A stretch of DNA of 32,047 nt. Origin: Candidatus Accumulibacter vicinus (GTDB taxonomy: Bacteria > Pseudomonadota > Gammaproteobacteria > Burkholderiales > Rhodocyclaceae). The notes beneath the pieces were generated by a model. It saw nothing but the letters and a program-made list of their open reading frames with translations. It was not told where the DNA came from and did not search any database. The position numbers and the translations under genes are program-made. The stretch covers positions 1 through 32,047 of the forward strand of contig DIME01000069.1 in NCBI GenBank assembly GCA_002425405.1, read 5' to 3'. This document shows, in pieces, positions 15,774-23,277 of the stretch (positions are counted from its first letter, which is position 1; every line of letters begins with the position of its first letter).

Positions 15774-16625
15774 GTGCTCCGCAGCCAATACCTCCATTTT
15801 GCGCCGGGCTGGGAAGCCCGGTTGCGCGCCGCCAGCCTGGAGACGTTTGAACCGGCGTTCCTGTGCGAGCAGGGAACGGTCGTGCGCCGCAGCGGCAGCA
15901 GCGAGGTGCGGCGCGTGGAGATTGAGGTTGCGGGTGCGCGCCAGGTGTTGTTCCTGAAGAAATCCTGGGTGACGCGCTGGGCGCAACTGCGTAGCCGGGT
16001 GTTTCGCGGGATGTTCTTCGGTGCTTCGCAGGTGCGGCGGGAGTTTGCCAATCTGGAGCGGCTGCACACGTGGCAGCTTACCGAGGCGACGCCCGTGGCC
16101 TTCGGCGAGGAGCGACGGGTCGGCTGGTTGTGGCGATCGTTCCTGATCACCACGGGCATCCCCGAGCCAATGTCCGTGGACGCGTTCATCCGGGACGTGC
16201 TGCCACGCCTGCCTGGTGCCGCAGGGCGATCAGGTCGTCGCGAGTTGCTGCGCCAGGTGGCCCGGCTCACGCGCGTGCTGCATGCGCGACAGTTCACGCA
16301 TGGCGACCTGTACTGGCGAAACCTGGTGATCGCGGACAACGATCCGGCGCAGCTCTCGCTGATCGACATGCCGCGCGGACGACAGCATCTGCGGGAACTG
16401 CGCGTCGCGGCGCGGGCGGCAGACCTCGCGGCGCTGGATGCGCCGGCACCGTGGTTCTTCCGGCGCACCGAGCGGTTGCGCTTCCTGCTGGACTACCGGC
16501 AGACCCGGCGGCTCGATGCCGACGGCAAGGAGCTGATCCGGCAGGTGCTCAAGTTGGCCGAACCGATGCGCCGCAAACAGCTCGCGCATGTGCAGGCCGA
16601 TGCCCCGCGACACGCGGAAGCGTGA
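15774..16625 (+). CDS. Second lipopolysaccharide-kinase-like protein (InaA/WaaP fold)
   Basis: This protein of about 283 residues carries the LPS-kinase catalytic loop FTHGDLYWRNLVI (174-186 from this start, Asp178, Asn183), LIDMPRG as the metal-binding segment, and LFLKKSW as the likely ATP-lysine strand. It is only distantly similar to the kinase at 14156, so this looks like an old family pair rather than a recent duplication. It probably phosphorylates a core sugar. I used GTG at 15774, preceded by AGGGG. A TTG at 15747 that overlaps the methyltransferase stop by four bases is an equally possible coupled start. The TGA at 16623 directly abuts the DUF2784 remnant on the other strand. Confidence 0.83.
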   Translation: MLRSQYLHFAPGWEARLRAASLETFEPAFLCEQGTVVRRSGSSEVRRVEIEVAGARQVLFLKKSWVTRWAQLRSRVFRGMFFGASQVRREFANLERLHTWQLTEATPVAFGEERRVGWLWRSFLITTGIPEPMSVDAFIRDVLPRLPGAAGRSGRRELLRQVARLTRVLHARQFTHGDLYWRNLVIADNDPAQLSLIDMPRGRQHLRELRVAARAADLAALDAPAPWFFRRTERLRFLLDYRQTRRLDADGKELIRQVLKLAEPMRRKQLAHVQADAPRHAEA

Positions 16626-16848
16626 ACGCTGCTGTCGGCAGCCGGTAATGCTCGAGGAAGCTGCCGCGATAGCCCGCTTCGCCCGGCTGGCTGTCGCCAG
16701 TGATTTTTCCGCGGCGTCCGCGGACAGTCGTTGCCGGTCAACTCGACCAGGGTTCCCCAGCAGACGGCCGGGAGGTGCGCCAGCGCAGTACCGGCAAGCC
16801 TCCGAAAAGGACCAGGACAAGGGCGTCTGCCAGGAATCGATCGCTCAT
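16626..16848 (-). pseudogene. DUF2784-family small membrane protein, frameshifted remnant
   Basis: Its ATG (16848) overlaps the hslR stop as ATGA. The first frame gives MSDRFLADALVLVLFGGLPV then LRWR before leaving the family pattern. A second frame gives LAHLPAVCWGTLVELTGNDC followed by P. A third gives GEAGYRGSFLEHYRLP. Joined, these follow the DUF2784 family order (LHLPA..WG.LVE..G..CPLTPLE then GEAGY.GGFIEHYLLPL.YP). At least two frameshifts, an internal deletion in the first helix region and loss of the C-terminal helix make it inactive. It was once probably cotranslated with hslR. Confidence 0.7.
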
Positions 16849-17252
16849 GCGGCATTCTCGTTGAAGCCCCTGATCTGCCGCCGCGCCTTCTTGGTCGGCC
16901 GACCACGCAGCTCGCTGCCGGGAACCGGCGCCAGTTGCCGGGCTTCCCGGGCCGCCGCGCGCCGCGCGCTGCTCTCGGCGCTTTCCTCGTAGAGTTGCTG
17001 CGCTTCGCTTGCCGGGCGGCGCTGGGTGTTGAGGCCAGACACGACGATGTGCCAGACGACGTTGCCGATGGCGATTTCGAGGCGGTCGGTACAGCGCAGC
17101 TCGCGCGCCGCCTTGACGGTGTGACCGTCCATCTTGACATGGCCGGCGGCGATCGCCTGCGCTGCCAGCGAGCGCGTCTTGTAGAAGCGTGCCGCCCACA
17201 ACCATTTGTCGATGCGCATGCGCTCCAGTACAGCTTGCGTAGGTTCGGTCAA
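16845..17252 (-). CDS. hslR: Heat-shock protein 15 (S4-domain RNA-binding protein)
   Basis: This 135-residue protein begins with an S4 RNA-binding domain: MRIDKWLWAARFYKTRSLAA then AIAAGHVKMDGHTVKAA. A basic C-terminal extension ends GRPTKKARRQIRGF. This is the layout of Hsp15, which binds the stalled 50S subunit carrying a nascent peptidyl-tRNA and helps recycle it. I chose the TTG at 17252 because GGAGGA lies about six bases upstream; an internal ATG at 17219 would remove 11 residues without such a site. The stop overlaps the start of the DUF2784 remnant. Confidence 0.9.
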   Translation of the reverse strand: MTEPTQAVLERMRIDKWLWAARFYKTRSLAAQAIAAGHVKMDGHTVKAARELRCTDRLEIAIGNVVWHIVVSGLNTQRRPASEAQQLYEESAESSARRAAAREARQLAPVPGSELRGRPTKKARRQIRGFNENAA

Positions 17253-17397
17253 GGCGATTCCTCCAATTCATGATCGGGGGTGCCTGGAAAAGTCACGACC
17301 GTTAGCCAAGAGGCGCCCGCGCCGATTATAGTGCACCACTTGGCAGTCTGGCGGGCGCGGCCGTTGGTGGCACTCGGCTGCCGGACAGGAGGATGCA

Positions 17398-17991
17398 ATG
17401 CGTGCTGGCAGATGGCTGGTGGTTTCATTATCGATCAGTTGCACGGTCTGGGCCGAGGTCTCGCCGCCGCTGCCGCAAACGCTCGAAGAGGCTGGTGCAC
17501 AGCGGCAGAAAGCCGCGTCGATGCGCGCCGAGGCAGAACGTCGCCACGAGGCCGAGCAAAAGAATTGCTATACCAGGTTTCTGGTCAACGATTGTCTCGC
17601 GGCTGCCAAGAAGCGTTATACGGCAACGATCATCGAGGCTCGCCAGCTCGATCAACCGGCTCGTGACTTCGAGCGCGCGGCGAAGAGGCAGGAAGTCGAG
17701 GCCAAGGAAGCACAGCGGCTCGCCGATCAGCCTCGCCGCGAAGCCGGGCAGCAGGAGAGCGCCGAGCGCTTTCGTGCCGAGGAGGCGGCGCAGACCGCTG
17801 CACGCGAGCAGAAGCTGGCCGCCAAGGCGGCCAAGGCCGAAGAAGGGCGCCGCAAAGAGGCGGCCCGGCAGGCCAAGAGACAGGCCAAACTCGAGAAGCG
17901 GGCGCAGCAGGAGACCGAGCGCGAGGCCAGGCAGGCCGCCAGGGAGGCGGGCAAGCCAGCCGGCGGGACCGGCGGGGCCGCCGCCGACTGA
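17398..17991 (+). CDS. Secreted Ala/Glu/Arg-rich coiled-coil protein of unknown function
   Basis: This 197-residue protein has an N-terminal signal peptide (MRAGRWLVVSLSISCTVWAE, probable cleavage near residue 19). The first mature part holds two cysteines in KNCYTRFLVNDCLAAAKKRY, spaced to form a disulfide in the periplasm. From residue 80 to 185 it is a long charged coiled coil with repeated EA, KR and AAR patterns, ending in a Gly/Pro-rich tail. I have seen similar unnamed periplasmic proteins in betaproteobacteria but know no function. AGGAGG lies five bases before the ATG. It is divergent from hslR and converges on the ABC-F gene. Confidence 0.8.
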   Translation: MRAGRWLVVSLSISCTVWAEVSPPLPQTLEEAGAQRQKAASMRAEAERRHEAEQKNCYTRFLVNDCLAAAKKRYTATIIEARQLDQPARDFERAAKRQEVEAKEAQRLADQPRREAGQQESAERFRAEEAAQTAAREQKLAAKAAKAEEGRRKEAARQAKRQAKLEKRAQQETEREARQAAREAGKPAGGTGGAAAD

Positions 17992-18053
17992 GACGAGGTG
18001 GCGCGACCGATCCTTGCATCTTGGCCTGCTCGCGACGATTTCTTCACCATCTC

Positions 18054-19676
18054 TCAGGCGATGCCCTGGCTGGCCAGATACTCTTCGTAGTTGCCGAGGT
18101 AGTTGATCACCTTGCCGTCGATACGTACTTCGAGGATGCGGGTGGCGAGCGATGACACGAACTCGCGGTCATGCGAGACGAAGATCAATGTTCCCTTGAA
18201 CTTCTCGAGCGCACTGTTGAGCGACTCGATCGATTCCATGTCGAGGTGGTTGGTGGGTTCATCGAGGACCAGCACGTTCGGTCGCATGAGCATCAATTTG
18301 CCGAAGATCATCCGTCCCTGCTCTCCGCCCGAGATCACCTTGACCGCTTTCTGCACTTCGTTGCCCGAAAACAGCAAGCGTCCGAGCGTGCCGCGAACCA
18401 GCGTCGACAGGTCATCGCCGTCGCCGGCGCTGCTGCGTGCATAGCCGGTGATCCAGGCGGTCAGGCTGAGGTCGCTGTTGAATTCGTTGGCGTGATCCTG
18501 CGCATAGTAGCCGGGGCGAGCTTTCTCCGCCCATTTGATGCTGCCGCGCTGGGGTGGCAACTCGCCCATCAGCAACTTCAGCAGGGTGGTTTTGCCGACG
18601 CCGTTTTCGCCGATGATGGCCAGACGGTCGCCGCCGTTGAGTGTCAGGTCGAGCTTGTTGAAGATCTTTCGCTCGCTGTCGTGATAGCCGAAGCTCAGGT
18701 TCTGGATTTCGACGGCCTGCCGGTGCAGCTTCTCTTTCTCGTCAAACTCGAAGCGGATCCACGGATACTGGCGCGATGAAGGTTTGACGTCTTCCGGTTT
18801 GAGCTTGTCGATCAGCTTCAGGCGGGAAGTCGCCTGTTTGGCCTTGGAAGCGTTGGCCGAGAAGCGGCGAACGAAATTCTGCAGTTCGGCGATGCGCTCC
18901 TTGGCCTTGGCGTTGGCGCTCTGCTGGCGCTCGCGGGCCTGTGTCGAGGCTTCCATGAAGTCGTCGTAGTTGCCCGGATAGACGGAGATCTTGCCGTAAT
19001 CCAGGTCGGCCATATGTGTACAGACCTGGTTGAGGAAGTGCCGATCATGGGAAATGATGACCATCGTGCTGTTGCGCTCGTTGATCGCGTTTTCCAGCCA
19101 GCGGATGGTGGCAATGTCGAGGTTGTTGGTCGGTTCGTCGAGCAACAGGATGTCCGGGTCGGCAAACAGCGCCTGGATCAACAGGACGCGCAGCTTCCAG
19201 CCGGGAGCAACATCGCTCATCGGGCCAAAGTGCTGTTCGGCCGGGATGCCGACGCCCAGCAGCAGTTCGCCGGCGCGCGCTTCGGCCGTGTAGCCGCCGT
19301 ACTCGGCGAATCTGGCCTCGAGGTCGGCGGCGTGCATATAGTCTTCCTCGCTCGCTTCCGGGTTGGCGTAGATGGCATCCTTTTCGAGCATGCAGGCCCA
19401 CATCTGCTCGTGACCCATCATCACCACGTCGATCACGCGCTGCGTTTCAAAGGCGAACTGGTCCTGGCGCAGATAGGCCATGCGTTCGTGCAGATCCTTG
19501 GAGACGTTGCCGGCAGTCGGTTCGAGTTCGCCGGCCAGGATTTTCATGAAGGTCGACTTGCCGGCGCCATTGGCGCCGATCAGCCCGTAGCGATAGCCCT
19601 CGCCGAACTTGATCGAGACGTTTTCAAAAAGGGGTTTGGCCCCGAACTGCATGGTAATGTTGTTGGCGACGAGCAC
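18054..19676 (-). CDS. ybiT: ABC-F family ATPase, YbiT type
   Basis: This 540-residue cytoplasmic protein has two ABC ATPase domains and no membrane segment. Walker A motifs are GANGAGKST (34-42) and GENGVGKTT; both Walker B regions read LLLDEPTN or LVLDEPTN followed by LD. The second signature is SGGEQGRM, while the first is the divergent DVAPGWKLRVLL, as usual in YbiT. A charged P-site-tRNA-interaction linker (about 240-290) joins the halves. ABC-F proteins bind the ribosomal E site and rescue or tune translation. The ATG at 19676 gives the normal family length. A 23-base perfect hairpin sequence lies about 50 bases upstream. Confidence 0.93.
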   Translation of the reverse strand: MLVANNITMQFGAKPLFENVSIKFGEGYRYGLIGANGAGKSTFMKILAGELEPTAGNVSKDLHERMAYLRQDQFAFETQRVIDVVMMGHEQMWACMLEKDAIYANPEASEEDYMHAADLEARFAEYGGYTAEARAGELLLGVGIPAEQHFGPMSDVAPGWKLRVLLIQALFADPDILLLDEPTNNLDIATIRWLENAINERNSTMVIISHDRHFLNQVCTHMADLDYGKISVYPGNYDDFMEASTQARERQQSANAKAKERIAELQNFVRRFSANASKAKQATSRLKLIDKLKPEDVKPSSRQYPWIRFEFDEKEKLHRQAVEIQNLSFGYHDSERKIFNKLDLTLNGGDRLAIIGENGVGKTTLLKLLMGELPPQRGSIKWAEKARPGYYAQDHANEFNSDLSLTAWITGYARSSAGDGDDLSTLVRGTLGRLLFSGNEVQKAVKVISGGEQGRMIFGKLMLMRPNVLVLDEPTNHLDMESIESLNSALEKFKGTLIFVSHDREFVSSLATRILEVRIDGKVINYLGNYEEYLASQGIA

Positions 19677-19727
19677 GAATAAACCTCGGTAAAATCATCA
19701 GGTTGCAAAAGGGCAATATTGTACCTC

Positions 19728-19750
19728 AGCGGCTGCCGAGGCGCCGCTGC
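19728..19750. repeat. Perfect inverted repeat (7-base stem, 9-base loop)
   Basis: CAGCGGC and GCCGCTG flank nine bases between the LysE-family remnant and ybiT. No T-run follows on either side, so this is a stem-loop of unproven function, perhaps an old terminator for the lost LysE gene. Confidence 0.4.
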
Positions 19751-19782
19751 TTCTGGCTTGGGGGTGCGGTGCAGTCTGTTTT

Positions 19783-19944
19783 TCAGCGATTGTCGAGCGT
19801 CAGCTTGACGCCGAAACCGAGCAGTGCGGTGCCTGCCAGGCGGGTTGCCAGCTTGCGTACCAGGGGCAGCGACCGCAGTCTGCGCGCGACCGCGTTGGCA
19901 ACCAGTACCAGGCCGGTCTGGTGGAGAATCTGGATTTCAAACAC
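19783..19944 (-). pseudogene. C-terminal remnant of a LysE/RhtB-family exporter
   Basis: The minus strand reads LHQTGLVLVANAVARRLRSL, then RKLATRLAGTALLGFGVKLT and LDNR before a stop. The pattern of a hydrophobic segment, an Arg-rich turn (AxRLRxL), then RLxGTxLxGxGVKLxxxxR is the last part of LysE-family amino-acid exporters. The preceding 150 or so residues are absent: the frame upstream is inside the HD-domain gene and unrelated. It overlaps the 3' end of that gene by eight bases, so the breakpoint lies about there. The family call rests on about 50 residues. Confidence 0.5.
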
Positions 19945-20461
19945 GGGTCGATTGCTTTGGGGGGATGAGAGATGAAACCTCCAGCAAAGCGTCGAGTTCC
20001 GCCCACAGGGGATCACAGAGGCCGTCACGGAAAGCGGCTCGCCGGAAATCTGGGTGCTCTTTACGGTAGACCTCCCACAGACGGTGCCGCTGATCGGCGA
20101 TGCAGCTTCTGACGTTGGCCAGTCGGTCGGCAGTCTTGACCACCAGTGCCAGTTCGGTGGCGCCGCTGACCGTTGCCAGTCTGGCGTAGGTGCTGGCCTT
20201 GCGCTCGGCACGGTTGGCACCGGGAGCATCGGTCAGCAGGCTGACGCAGTCGGCAATCAGGGACCCGAAGCGCTCGCGTATATCGCTTTCGCTGATCTTG
20301 GTATCCTCGACAACATCGTGGAGATAGCCGACGATCTGGGCTTCGGCACCGTAGGGCGACAACAGACCGACAACGGCTTCGAGATGGAAGGCGTATGGCC
20401 GGTCGCCGTACATCTGGTTAGCGTGCGCAGTCAGCGCAAAAGAGCGGGCTTCATCGAGCAT
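19937..20461 (-). CDS. HD-domain phosphohydrolase (RelA/SpoT hydrolase-like)
   Basis: This 174-residue protein is a stand-alone HD domain. Visible are AHANQMYGDRPYAFHLEAV (first His region), the HD motif in GYLHDVVEDT, and LVVKTADRLANVR near the C-terminal half (conserved Asp and Asn). This matches small SpoT-like (Mesh1-type) enzymes that remove pyrophosphate from (p)ppGpp or related nucleotides. The C-terminal 15 residues (SSLIPPKQSTRV) look atypical and end where the LysE remnant begins, so the natural end may have been replaced. It starts 12 bases after the sterol desaturase stop and is the last gene of the operon. Confidence 0.8.
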   Translation of the reverse strand: MLDEARSFALTAHANQMYGDRPYAFHLEAVVGLLSPYGAEAQIVGYLHDVVEDTKISESDIRERFGSLIADCVSLLTDAPGANRAERKASTYARLATVSGATELALVVKTADRLANVRSCIADQRHRLWEVYRKEHPDFRRAAFRDGLCDPLWAELDALLEVSSLIPPKQSTRV

Positions 20462-20473
20462 GAGCGGGTTTCA

Positions 20474-21463
20474 TCATTCGCGTTGGCGTTCTTTGCCATG
20501 ACCGTTGGCCGGGAAGAACGAGACCGCGAGGGCGCACAATCCTTCCCACTGCTGTCGCCAGAAGCCGCTCTGCGCGGCCGATTCCGGCAGCGGCCCTGGC
20601 CTGAGGCCACAGGGTGGCATCGTCTGGCCGCGATACTGGGTGCCGAAGAGCTGATCCCAGATGGGCAGGAGGATTGCGAAATTGCAGCCAAAGCGGTATT
20701 GCCGGCCGGCCGGCAGGTCGATGGCATGATGCCAGCGATGATAGCGCGGGCTGACCAGCAGGAGTTCGCCAAAGCGTCCGAACGACAGCCGGGCATTGAC
20801 ATGCGACAGGTTTTCGATGGTCTTGACGACGATCAGCAGGCCAACGAAGTGGCCCGGGGGGACGCCGACCAGCAATGCCACGATGGCGAACCAGGCACCG
20901 CCCACCAGGTCGTCGAGGAGATGGTTGCGGCTGTCCGTCCACAGCGTCATCTGGCGCTGGCTGTGGTGGATGGCGTGCAGTGCCCACCACCAGCGGAAGG
21001 TGTGCGAAAGGCGATGGCGCCAGTACTCGGTAAAGTCCAGGATGCACAGATAGACCAGGAAACTGAGCAATGGCCGGGCTTCCAGGGCGGGGAACAGATC
21101 CTCGAGTTGCGGCGGGATGATGTCGTTGAAGCGCAGCCAGCTTTCGAGGCTGCCGAACAGCGGGGCCAGCAGGGCGAAAACAAGCAGCGGAACGATTCCC
21201 AGGCGGTCCAGAAAGGAATACAGCACGTCCACCCGCACCGCCTTGCGGTCCGGCCAGACCTCGATCGGTCGCAGCGCCTCCAGGGGGCGCAGCAGCAGGA
21301 AAGCGGCGGTGATCTGCAATACCCCGCAGAGGAAGAACTCGATGCCGTCGAAAGCCATTTCCAGATAGCTGCCCATGCCCGTGGCCAGCAGCACGGGTTG
21401 CAGCAGATGCGCCAGCAGCCAGCCCTGCAGCTCGACAAACGCTTCGATGCAGGCGTTGATCAT
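20474..21463 (-). CDS. Sterol desaturase/fatty acid hydroxylase family membrane protein
   Basis: This 329-residue protein has several membrane helices and the three histidine clusters of the di-iron fatty acid hydroxylase superfamily: HRLSH, HAIHHS and HRWHHA in order, in the second half. Members insert oxygen into or desaturate lipids at the inner membrane. The bacterial substrates are mostly unknown; sterols are unlikely here. The ATG at 21463 overlaps the polysaccharide deacetylase stop as ATGA, a strong sign of translational coupling. Confidence 0.87.
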   Translation of the reverse strand: MINACIEAFVELQGWLLAHLLQPVLLATGMGSYLEMAFDGIEFFLCGVLQITAAFLLLRPLEALRPIEVWPDRKAVRVDVLYSFLDRLGIVPLLVFALLAPLFGSLESWLRFNDIIPPQLEDLFPALEARPLLSFLVYLCILDFTEYWRHRLSHTFRWWWALHAIHHSQRQMTLWTDSRNHLLDDLVGGAWFAIVALLVGVPPGHFVGLLIVVKTIENLSHVNARLSFGRFGELLLVSPRYHRWHHAIDLPAGRQYRFGCNFAILLPIWDQLFGTQYRGQTMPPCGLRPGPLPESAAQSGFWRQQWEGLCALAVSFFPANGHGKERQRE

Positions 21464-22206
21464 GATGCCCGCCGCGTGGCAAAACAGAAGCCCTTGTTCT
21501 TGAGGCCGGAGATCAGGGGGTCCAGCATCGGTGCAAAGGGATCCTTGCGTGACCAGATGCCGAGGTGGGCCATGACGATGTCGCCATCCTTGAGACGGTC
21601 GAGGGCGCGCTGCAGCAATACCGGGTTGGGGTAGGTGTCGGAGGGCAGCTCGTCGCCGAGAAAGCCCGCCGGCGCCCAGCCGACATGCTGGTAGCCACAG
21701 GCTCGTGCGGCGGACAGCGTGTTCGGTGTGGTGCGGCCTCCCGGAGCACGCCAGAGGGGGTCGAGTCGACGACCGGTGAGTTCCTGGAAGCGCTGATCGG
21801 GACCTTGCAATTCCTTGCAGATGGCGCGCGCGTCGAGGTTCTCGGTGAGGCCATCCGGCAGCCGGTAGCGCACCTGCTCGCCGCTGTCGCCACGAAAACT
21901 TCCGTGTCGCCAGGTGTGGCTGCCGAAGGCGTGGCCTTCTGCGACGCGTGCCTGCCAGTAGGGAGCCCAACTGGCATCGAGGGCGTGATCGCCTCGGCTG
22001 GTGGCTTCCTGAGCCAGAAAGAAGGTCGCCTTGACCCCGTGTCTGGCCAGGGTCTCGGCGATCAATTCGGCGTGGCGCATATTGCCGGTGTCAAAGGTCA
22101 GGTAGAGCGTCCCCTTGCAGGCGTCAGCGGCGTGCGCGGCGGGAACGGTCAGCGCCGGCAGGATTGTCAGCAGGACCGGAAGCAGGCGGTGAAGGTCGGG
22201 TTTCAT
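21460..22206 (-). CDS. Secreted polysaccharide deacetylase (CE4 family) with altered metal motif
   Basis: This 248-residue protein has a signal peptide (LLPVLLTILPALTVPAAHAA) and a NodB-like domain. Motif 1 reads TLYLTFDTGNM, where typical enzymes have T-F-D-D-G; the second Asp, a metal ligand, is Thr here. Motif 2 is SHTWRH, which keeps both histidines, and RAPGG is motif 3. I recall a betaproteobacterial subgroup with the same TFDTG form, so activity may be kept in a changed way. The likely role is N-deacetylation of an exported polysaccharide or peptidoglycan. The ATG at 22206 overlaps the beta-propeller stop as ATGA. Confidence 0.85.
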   Translation of the reverse strand: MKPDLHRLLPVLLTILPALTVPAAHAADACKGTLYLTFDTGNMRHAELIAETLARHGVKATFFLAQEATSRGDHALDASWAPYWQARVAEGHAFGSHTWRHGSFRGDSGEQVRYRLPDGLTENLDARAICKELQGPDQRFQELTGRRLDPLWRAPGGRTTPNTLSAARACGYQHVGWAPAGFLGDELPSDTYPNPVLLQRALDRLKDGDIVMAHLGIWSRKDPFAPMLDPLISGLKNKGFCFATRRAS

Positions 22207-23189
22207 CTCAGGCCGGCGTGGTTGGTAAAGAAAACGCCGTGCGGCGAACTGCCGACTGTGATCGACTGTTTGATTTTCTTGGTGACCAGGTCGAGAACCT
22301 GCACTTTGCGGGCAAAGCGTGCGGTTGCCCAGAGTTCCTTGCCGTCGGCGCGCACGATCATGTCGTCCGGTCCACCAGGGACCTCGTATTTTTCCACCAC
22401 CGTCATCGTCTGCGTATCGAGCAGCGAAATGCTGCCATCGATCGTACGGTTGGAAACATAGTAATGGCGTCCGTCGCCTTTGGGCTGCAGATTGTGGGCC
22501 GCAGTACCGGTGGCGATCTTCATCACGCTCTTGCGAGTGCGCCATTCGATGACCTCGACGACGCCTGCGCCCATGCAGGCCACCAGGAGATGGCGGTTGT
22601 CGGGGGCCATCACGATCCCGGCCGGCGTCGCGGCGACCGGGATGACCCAGGCGATGGTCTGCGTGCCGAGACTGATGGCCATGATTTCGTTGGAGTCCTG
22701 GAGGGTCACGAAGACAAACTGGCTGTCGTTGTCAAAAGCCATGTGTGACGGTGTCTTCGGCGCGGGCAGGCGGGCGACCAGTCGGAAGTCGACGGGGTCG
22801 TAGAGGTCGACGCGGTCAAGGCGCAAGGAAGTGGCGACGAACCATTTGCGGTTCGGCGAAAAGCCCAGTTGATAGGGGTCCGAAATGTTGCGGATGCGTT
22901 TCTGCTCCTGACCGGTGTTCGGATCGAAGAAGACCAGTTGGTTGGAAGCGGCGCAGGCCACAATCAGCGACTTGTCGTCGGGCGTCGGCATCAGGTGGTG
23001 CGGCTCCTTGCAGACGGCCACCTTGCCGGTGACCTGATAGGTTTCGGTATCGATCAGGCTGATCGTGCCGTCTGCCGAATTGAGGGCGATCGCCAGCCCG
23101 GCATGCGCGGCGATGGCCGGGCACAGCAGTGGAACGATCAATAGCCATCCGGCAAGACGGCGGAGGGAGTGGACCAGGCAGGCGATCAT
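22203..23189 (-). CDS. Periplasmic YVTN/YncE-like beta-propeller protein
   Basis: This 328-residue protein has a signal peptide (LRRLAGWLLIVPLLCPAIAA) followed by about seven beta-propeller repeats, for example SADGTISLIDTETYQVTGKV, FFDPNTGQEQKRI and SISLLDTQTMTVVEKYEVPG. Such propellers bind partners or ligands in the periplasm and rarely have enzyme activity. I used the ATG at 23189 because it places the signal peptide at the N-terminus. An upstream ATG at 23267 or GTG near 23219 would add a second hydrophobic stretch. It is cotranslated with the deacetylase and follows the Hsp70-like gene. Confidence 0.8.
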   Translation of the reverse strand: MIACLVHSLRRLAGWLLIVPLLCPAIAAHAGLAIALNSADGTISLIDTETYQVTGKVAVCKEPHHLMPTPDDKSLIVACAASNQLVFFDPNTGQEQKRIRNISDPYQLGFSPNRKWFVATSLRLDRVDLYDPVDFRLVARLPAPKTPSHMAFDNDSQFVFVTLQDSNEIMAISLGTQTIAWVIPVAATPAGIVMAPDNRHLLVACMGAGVVEVIEWRTRKSVMKIATGTAAHNLQPKGDGRHYYVSNRTIDGSISLLDTQTMTVVEKYEVPGGPDDMIVRADGKELWATARFARKVQVLDLVTKKIKQSITVGSSPHGVFFTNHAGLR

Positions 23190-23277
23190 CGCGAGTACAA
23201 GGAGAGCAAAAGATTCCACCAAGTATAAGGCCCTTCGCCTTCGTTCGGAGCATGTGCGAGAGGCCATCCATCAGCAC

